NCBI GenBank assembly: GCA_021647465.1
Contig: JAKIUQ010000010.1
Span: 49,506-113,505 of the forward strand
From: Emcibacter sp.
Lineage (GTDB): Bacteria > Pseudomonadota > Alphaproteobacteria > Sphingomonadales > Emcibacteraceae
Reading direction: 5' to 3'
Length of the DNA: 64,000 nucleotides
Part shown: positions 59,139 to 64,000 of the stretch, piece by piece
Layout: the number at the start of each line of letters is the position of its first letter
How positions within the stretch are numbered: position 1 is the first letter of the stretch
Program-made: the position numbers and the translations under genes
The notes under the pieces: model-generated
Seen by the model: the letters and a program-made list of their open reading frames with translations, nothing else
What the model was told of the DNA's origin: nothing
Database searches by the model: none

Positions 59139-61361
59139 ATGACTCCAAAAATAAAATGGAATAATAACGTAAATATCACCCCCGCATTGGTCAAGGAACA
59201 TGGCCTGAGCGATGATGAATATGCCTTATGTTTAAAAATTCTGGGCCGCACGCCGACTTTGACGGAGCTGGGCATTTTCTCTGTCATGTGGAGCGAGCAT
59301 TGTTCCTATAAATCATCAAAACTTCACCTTAAGACCCTGCCCACAAAAGCCCCCTGGGTGATCCACGGGCCGGGGGAGAATGCCGGCGTTATTGACATTG
59401 GTGACAATCAGGCAATCATTTTTAAAATGGAAAGCCATAACCATCCGTCTTATATCGAACCTTACCAAGGGGCCGCAACCGGCGTTGGCGGCATATTGCG
59501 GGATGTCTTTACCATGGGCGCGCGGCCTATTGCCAATATGAATGCCTTGCGTTTTGGCGCGCCAGACCATCCTAAAACCCGGCATCTGCTCAGCGGTGTG
59601 GTCGAAGGGATCGGCGGTTACGGCAATTGTGTCGGCGTGCCGACGGTGGGCGGCGAAACAAATTTCCATTCGTCCTATAATGGGAATATTCTGGTCAATG
59701 CCATGAATGTCGGCCTTGCGGATCAGGATAAAATCTTTCTGTCGGCGGCAGCGGGCATTGGCAATCCCGTGATCTATGTGGGTTCCAAAACCGGACGGGA
59801 CGGCATTCACGGGGCCACCATGGCCTCCACTGAATTCACCGAAGATACCGAAGAAAAACGCCCAACGGTTCAGGTTGGTGATCCTTTCACCGAAAAATTA
59901 TTGATCGAAGCCTGCCTTGAATTAATGTCCACCGATATGGTTGTGGCCATTCAGGATATGGGCGCGGCGGGCCTCACATCTTCCTCGGTCGAGATGGCCT
60001 CCGGCGGCGGCGTTGGCTTTGCCTTTAATCTTGACATGGTACCCCAGCGCGAAGAAGGCATGACACCCTATGAAATGATGCTGTCCGAAAGTCAGGAACG
60101 CATGTTGATCGTCCTGAAACCCGGACGCGAGGCAGAAGCCAAGGAAATTTTTGACCGGTGGGATCTGGATTTCGCGGTCATTGGCGTGATCACGGATACG
60201 GGCAACCTGACCCTGACATTTAAAGGCGAGATTGTCGCTGATATTCCGACCCAGCCGCTGGCGGATAATTCACCGGAATATGATCGGCCATGGGTTAAAA
60301 CAGCCCCCAAAGCAGACTTAAAACCCGCTGATGTGGCGGCACCAGAGGATATGAAACAGGCCTTGCTTAAAATGATCGGCTCACCGAATTTATGCAGCCG
60401 GGACTGGATATGGCAACAGTATGACACTCAAGTCATGGCAGACACCATTCAAAAACCGGGCGGTGATGCGGCCGTGGTGCGAATTCATGGCACAAACAAG
60501 GCCGTTGCCATCACGACGGACTGCACACCCCGCTACTGCCATGCTGATCCGTTTGAAGGCGGAAAACAGGCCGTCGCCGAAACATGGCGCAATTTGACCG
60601 CTGTGGGCGCAACGCCGCTCGCGATCACCGACTGCCTTAATTTTGGCAATCCTGAACGCCCTGAAATCATGGGGCAGTTTGTGGGTTGTATCGAGGGTAT
60701 GAGAGAGGCCTGCATCGCACTGGATTATCCTGTGGTGTCCGGCAATGTGTCCCTTTACAATGAAACCAACGGCACAGGCATTCATCCGACCCCCGCCATT
60801 GGCGGCGTTGGTCTTTTTAAAGACTCATCCAAAATGGTCACGATCGCGCCCAAGGCCGAAGGCGAAATCCTGATTTTAATTGGCGAAACCAGGGGCCACC
60901 TTGGCGCATCCTTATATCTTGATGTCATGGAAGGCCGCGAAGAAGGCCGCCCGCCGCCCGTTAATCTGGCCCTCGAAAAGAAAAACGGCGATTTTGTTCG
61001 GGTGCAAATCAATGAGGACAGGATTTCTGCCTGTCATGATATTTCCGACGGCGGATTATATGTGGCCCTTGCGGAAATGGTCATGGCCTCTGAAATCGGT
61101 ATGGATATCACGATTGATAATGGCAACACCCCTCTTCACGCCTATGCTTTTGGCGAAGATCAAGGCCGTTATATTCTTTCTGTATCCCCTGAGTATCGTG
61201 ACGAAGTGCTAAGAAATGCCCGCGCCGACGGCGTTACAGCGCAGGTCATCGGCAAAACAACAGGCGCATCATTGACTTTAACCGCTGCCGACCCCATATC
61301 AATGTCAGAATTGATCGGCACCCATCAAAACTGGATGCCAGACTATATGAGCATAGATTAA
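59139..61361 (+). CDS. purL: FGAM synthase PurL subunit (small type)
   Basis: A 740-aa synthetase, the short PurL that works with separate PurS and PurQ. Motifs include GIFSVMWSEHCSYKSSK, KMESHNHPSYIEPYQGAATGVGGI, GYGNCVGVPTVGGE and, in the second half, GDAAVVRIHGTNKAVAITTDC. It converts FGAR to FGAM with ATP and ammonia in purine synthesis. Complete, with no missing segment seen. The next gene, bolA, starts 16 bp later. Confidence 0.97.
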   Translation: MTPKIKWNNNVNITPALVKEHGLSDDEYALCLKILGRTPTLTELGIFSVMWSEHCSYKSSKLHLKTLPTKAPWVIHGPGENAGVIDIGDNQAIIFKMESHNHPSYIEPYQGAATGVGGILRDVFTMGARPIANMNALRFGAPDHPKTRHLLSGVVEGIGGYGNCVGVPTVGGETNFHSSYNGNILVNAMNVGLADQDKIFLSAAAGIGNPVIYVGSKTGRDGIHGATMASTEFTEDTEEKRPTVQVGDPFTEKLLIEACLELMSTDMVVAIQDMGAAGLTSSSVEMASGGGVGFAFNLDMVPQREEGMTPYEMMLSESQERMLIVLKPGREAEAKEIFDRWDLDFAVIGVITDTGNLTLTFKGEIVADIPTQPLADNSPEYDRPWVKTAPKADLKPADVAAPEDMKQALLKMIGSPNLCSRDWIWQQYDTQVMADTIQKPGGDAAVVRIHGTNKAVAITTDCTPRYCHADPFEGGKQAVAETWRNLTAVGATPLAITDCLNFGNPERPEIMGQFVGCIEGMREACIALDYPVVSGNVSLYNETNGTGIHPTPAIGGVGLFKDSSKMVTIAPKAEGEILILIGETRGHLGASLYLDVMEGREEGRPPPVNLALEKKNGDFVRVQINEDRISACHDISDGGLYVALAEMVMASEIGMDITIDNGNTPLHAYAFGEDQGRYILSVSPEYRDEVLRNARADGVTAQVIGKTTGASLTLTAADPISMSELIGTHQNWMPDYMSID

Positions 61362-61377
61362 CGAGGAGACCCAAGAT

Positions 61378-61611
61378 ATGGCGATGGAAGCAACAATAAT
61401 TGAAGAGATGATCAAGGAAGCAATTCCGGATGCTGTCGTCACCATTCAGGACTTGCGCGGTAATGGTGATCATTATGCGGCCCACGTTATCTCTGAGGCC
61501 TTTAAAGGAAAAAGCCGTGTTCAGCAGCATCAAATGGTCTATAAATCATTAAAGGGAAAAATGGGCGATGACCTTCATGCGCTTGCCCTTCAGACATCAG
61601 TACCCGTGTAA
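61378..61611 (+). CDS. bolA: BolA family protein
   Basis: A 77-aa BolA-type protein. MIKEAIPDAVVTIQDLRGNGDHYAAHVISEAFKGKSRVQQHQMVYKSL has the conserved His in HYAAHV and in the helix-turn region RVQQHQMVY. BolA proteins of this short type pair with monothiol glutaredoxin in Fe-S cluster trafficking; the partner grxD lies 33 bp downstream. The order purL-bolA-grxD is common in alphaproteobacteria. Closest to the BolA2/IbaG type by length. Confidence 0.93.
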   Translation: MAMEATIIEEMIKEAIPDAVVTIQDLRGNGDHYAAHVISEAFKGKSRVQQHQMVYKSLKGKMGDDLHALALQTSVPV

Positions 61612-61644
61612 GTTTATTTGAAAATAACAAATCAGGAATAAAAA

Positions 61645-61977
61645 ATGACAAATCCAGTTTTTAATCGCATCGAAGATGACATTCAGAAAAGCGACGTTGT
61701 ACTTTACATGAAGGGCAGCCCAATGTTCCCCCAATGCGGTTTCTCCGCAACGGTTGTCGAAGTCCTTAACCATTTCAAGGTGGATTTTGAAGCCTTTGAT
61801 GTTTTACAGGACCCTGCCCTGCGGGACGGCATTAAAGAATATAGCGAATGGCCAACCATTCCCCAGCTTTATGTCAAAGGTGAATTTGTGGGGGGCTGTG
61901 ATATCATCCGCGAAATGGCTGCGAACGGCGAATTAACCGGGCTGTTCGAACAGAATGACATCAAGCCAAAAGCATAA
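61645..61977 (+). CDS. grxD: Monothiol glutaredoxin Grx4
   Basis: A 110-aa monothiol glutaredoxin with the CGFS active site at residues 31-34 (PMFPQCGFSATVVEVL), WPTIPQLYVKGEFVGGCDII for glutathione binding, and normal length. It binds a [2Fe-2S] cluster with glutathione and hands it to partners, typically with the BolA protein encoded just upstream. A hairpin terminator follows 24 bp after the stop. Confidence 0.96.
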   Translation: MTNPVFNRIEDDIQKSDVVLYMKGSPMFPQCGFSATVVEVLNHFKVDFEAFDVLQDPALRDGIKEYSEWPTIPQLYVKGEFVGGCDIIREMAANGELTGLFEQNDIKPKA

Positions 61978-62001
61978 GCTTTCCAGGCTTGCTAAATTAA
62001 A

Positions 62002-62027
62002 AGAGTCCCTGATCTGGGCTCTTTTTT
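62002..62027 (+). terminator. Rho-independent terminator after grxD
   Basis: AGAG-t-CCC pairs with GGG-CTCT around a 6-nt loop (one bulged T), followed by a run of six T. It ends the purine/bolA/grxD transcript. The remaining ~265 bp up to 62294 are AT-rich and show no gene or clear promoter motif. Confidence 0.8.
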
Positions 62028-62294
62028 GCATTTTGTCCTGCCCTGAAATATATTTGCCTATTGGCGGTTTATTATGAGAAACATGGAAAAAAGCCTCTAA
62101 ACCAACAAGCTTACCGCCCCCATCAGGCGCTTAAATCTACAGTATATAATGATGAACAGACTCTCTTAATAAGCTGTTAACCCTGTTTTTTAGCAGGATT
62201 TTAATAGCTTACCGATAAAAATATCTTAAAATGATTTATTTATTAAAAAATGTTAGCATGAAAAAGCCTAAACATTTAGTGCAGGATTGGGTAA

Positions 62295-64000
62295 ATGGAG
62301 TTTAAGTATAAATTATTGGCAGTTGTTAGTACGCTCGCTTTAAGTACGTGGGCCTACAATGACCTGATCGATAATGAAACCACTGAACAGATATTGCAGG
62401 ATCAAATTGACCTTTTGACCCGCAATGAAAAATCGGCCCTGTCCGATTCCAGTGACGCTGAAACAGCGCCTTTCATTGTTGCACGACCAGAAAATGACTT
62501 AAGAAATAATAGAGCAGAAACCAATTCAGACAACCCCGCTCTGGTGCCGCAAGGCCCGATCTATTCCGATCCCCTGCAAGCCCCCAGTTATAAAAAACAC
62601 AGTTATAAAAAAACCTCCCTCCCAAAGAAAGATATCACGGAAGAACAACCCTCTACGTCCTATATTGTCCCGCAAAGACTTGAAGGAATCACACTGGAAG
62701 AAGCTGTCAATGCGGCCATAGACGGCACAGAGGAATCTTTAAAAATACTGCAAAAATATTTTGACAGTTCCGCAGGTCAGCCACATAAAATTACTGCTCT
62801 GGCTTCAAAAATACTGAATGGTCTTGGGGCATCCGGCCTTGTCAGCAATAGCCACAGCTTGCAAGGCGCCGCAGAAAGAGTTATTGAGGCCGCCGCGCGG
62901 GCCGCAACTTCTGCCTATAGCCTTCCTTATTCTTCGGTTTCTGATTTCGGATTAAGCTTTGGCGATATGGGATGGGATTTCGGTCCGGCCCGGAAAATTC
63001 CCCACCGTGGCTTTTCCCGGATCACGCCATCAAGCGCGAGTATCAAAGGTCATAATCTTCTGGCATTAGAAGAATCAAAAGAAAATGATTTTCTCACCGA
63101 CGGCATTTTAAATGTTAGCTCGTTTGGCATTCAGGGCATTGAGAAAGGTCAATATCGGCTCTATGTCTTTACCGCCCCTATTCCCTCCGGCATCGCCTTA
63201 CCGCATCCGTTTGGGACAAGATTTGGCGTAAATGGCAATCAGCTGCGCGTCATTGATACAGATAAAACAGGTAATCCACAATGGGCAAAGCTATCTGCAA
63301 ACGGCGTGAGCCTGACAGGGGAGGCTGGCCATGAAAATAATCCTTTAATGCCGGAATCTGTCCTCGTCGAACTTGGCACTGATGAGCGGGCAGATATAGA
63401 TGGTTGGCTTTTGACCACACTTGTTAAAAGTGATGGTGAACCCATTACTATGAGATTTGAATCCGACAGTAATGCCGGAACCTATATTGTTGGCGTTATT
63501 TTATCTCCGGTTAACATAACCGGCATGGAAGAAAAACTGAATCAAGATCTTTTTGCCATGCTGGAAAATTTGGCTCCGGGCGGAACAGATGACGCGGGAC
63601 AGTCCTTTAACAACGATTTTACCGCCCAGACCCTGCAGCAATTCTTTAATACCCCAAACACCCGCTCCGCACTAGGCCCCAATGCAGCGGCACTCGAAGG
63701 ATCAGGCAGCAGAATTACATTGCCGACACCAACTGATCCGACTGACCCAACGGATCCGACCGATCCAACTGACCCGACTGATCCGACGGACCCAACTGAT
63801 CCGACTGACCCAACGGACCCAACGGATCCAACTGATCCAACGGATCCGACCGATCCGACTGACCCAACGGATCCAACTGATCCGACTGACCCAACGGACC
63901 CAACCGATCCGACTGATCCGACTGACCCAACGGACCCGACTGATCCAACTGACCCGACTGATCCGACGGACCCAACGGACCCAACCGATCCGACTGACCC
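62295..64000 (+). CDS. Large exported protein with Pro-Thr-Asp repeats (partial, runs off the window)
   Basis: An uninterrupted frame from ATG 62295 to the window edge (568 codons and counting). Residues ~5-22 are a short hydrophobic signal or anchor (KLLAVVSTLALSTWAY). Residues ~30-130 are polar and disordered-looking, ~130-210 helical (GITLEEAVNAAIDGTEESLKILQ; AAERVIEAAARAATSAY), ~230-475 a beta-rich domain (ESKENDFLTDGILNVSSFGIQGIEKGQYRLYVF). From residue ~479 the chain is a regular Pro-Thr-Asp repeat to the edge. No family recognised; such repeats are usual as stalks or linkers in large surface adhesins. The ribosome site is weak (AGGATTGGG). Confidence 0.7.
   Translation, partial: MEFKYKLLAVVSTLALSTWAYNDLIDNETTEQILQDQIDLLTRNEKSALSDSSDAETAPFIVARPENDLRNNRAETNSDNPALVPQGPIYSDPLQAPSYKKHSYKKTSLPKKDITEEQPSTSYIVPQRLEGITLEEAVNAAIDGTEESLKILQKYFDSSAGQPHKITALASKILNGLGASGLVSNSHSLQGAAERVIEAAARAATSAYSLPYSSVSDFGLSFGDMGWDFGPARKIPHRGFSRITPSSASIKGHNLLALEESKENDFLTDGILNVSSFGIQGIEKGQYRLYVFTAPIPSGIALPHPFGTRFGVNGNQLRVIDTDKTGNPQWAKLSANGVSLTGEAGHENNPLMPESVLVELGTDERADIDGWLLTTLVKSDGEPITMRFESDSNAGTYIVGVILSPVNITGMEEKLNQDLFAMLENLAPGGTDDAGQSFNNDFTAQTLQQFFNTPNTRSALGPNAAALEGSGSRITLPTPTDPTDPTDPTDPTDPTDPTDPTDPTDPTDPTDPTDPTDPTDPTDPTDPTDPTDPTDPTDPTDPTDPTDPTDPTDPTDPTDPTDPTDPTD
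63729..64000 (+). repeat. 9-bp tandem repeat encoding (Pro-Thr-Asp)n
   Basis: About 30 consecutive 9-bp units of form CCN-ACN-GAY run to the window end and probably beyond. Third-codon positions vary in larger blocks that recur, showing duplication of multi-unit segments. Unit length keeps the frame, so copy number can change without breaking the protein. Confidence 0.95.

Noticed and set aside
63715..63984. Minus-strand frame rich in Gly, Ser, Asp, Gln
   Set aside because: Antisense reading of the 9-bp Pro-Thr-Asp repeat; open only because the repeat unit is a multiple of three.
63729..64000. Possible CRISPR array
   Set aside because: Units are contiguous 9-bp codon repeats with no spacers, inside an open reading frame.

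Overview
The window looks like chromosomal DNA of a moderately low-GC alphaproteobacterium. Evidence: a PopZ-type polar protein, an F1-ATPase zeta-type inhibitor (DUF1476), the order pcm-tolC-popZ-valS, a phoR-pstSCAB-phoU-phoB operon, a PurS/PurQ/PurL trio, and a complete-looking exosortase A (XrtA) locus as known from Kordiimonas/Emcibacter-like and sphingomonad-like lineages. The genus is an inference. No phage, integrase, IS element or CRISPR array was seen.

Layout. 1-3.1 kb: the end of a phosphoglycolate phosphatase, then a leftward cassette of a small Tat-signal protein, a PqqD-like protein, an HprK-like kinase and a PF14907-type nucleotidyltransferase. 3.5-11.0 kb: the phosphate sensing and uptake operon. 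11.3-28.9 kb: the XrtA region, with a small membrane protein, a serine protease, exosortase A, FemAB-like protein, polysaccharide deacetylase, ATPase, outer-membrane protein, tyrosine autokinase, chain-length protein and export lipoprotein. It continues with an asparagine-synthase homologue, PLP decarboxylase, acyl-CoA ligase, GNAT-like protein, acyl carrier protein and an alpha/beta hydrolase. 29-41 kb: dipeptidase, two unknown proteins, cobA, recO, DUF3108, valS, popZ, tolC and pcm, then a PEP-CTERM protein that is a likely substrate of the exosortase. 41.6 kb: tRNA-Cys. 41.9-51.1 kb: a seven-gene reductive uracil/thymine degradation operon. 51.2-54.1 kb: a MerR-controlled metal-type operon (YHS protein, cyclopropane fatty acid synthase, tiny Cys-Cys protein). 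54.1-57.1 kb: thiolase, a lipocalin-like unknown and the zeta inhibitor. 57.4-62.0 kb: purC-purS-purQ-purL-bolA-grxD. 62.3-64 kb: the start of a large exported protein that runs into a Pro-Thr-Asp repeat and leaves the window.

The most interesting signal is regulatory. Three widely separated genes (the Tat protein of the HprK/PqqD cassette, the 77-aa membrane protein at 11.3 kb and the PEP-CTERM protein at 40.8 kb) each have a sigma-54 type GG-N10-GC promoter. Each promoter is preceded by the same bipartite element: TGTAAAATA, a spacer, TGTC(A/G)G, then TTTACA. The spacer is 11 bp in two copies and 22 bp in the third. A fourth sigma-54-like promoter lies before the polysaccharide export operon. 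This suggests one regulon joining exosortase substrates, the export machinery and a poorly understood kinase/nucleotidyltransferase/PqqD cassette that resembles lasso-peptide tailoring genes. Other points of note are a metal-type operon built around membrane cyclopropanation, an asparagine-synthase homologue whose catalytic Cys is Thr, and an apparent N-terminal frameshift in the exosortase-associated hydrolase.
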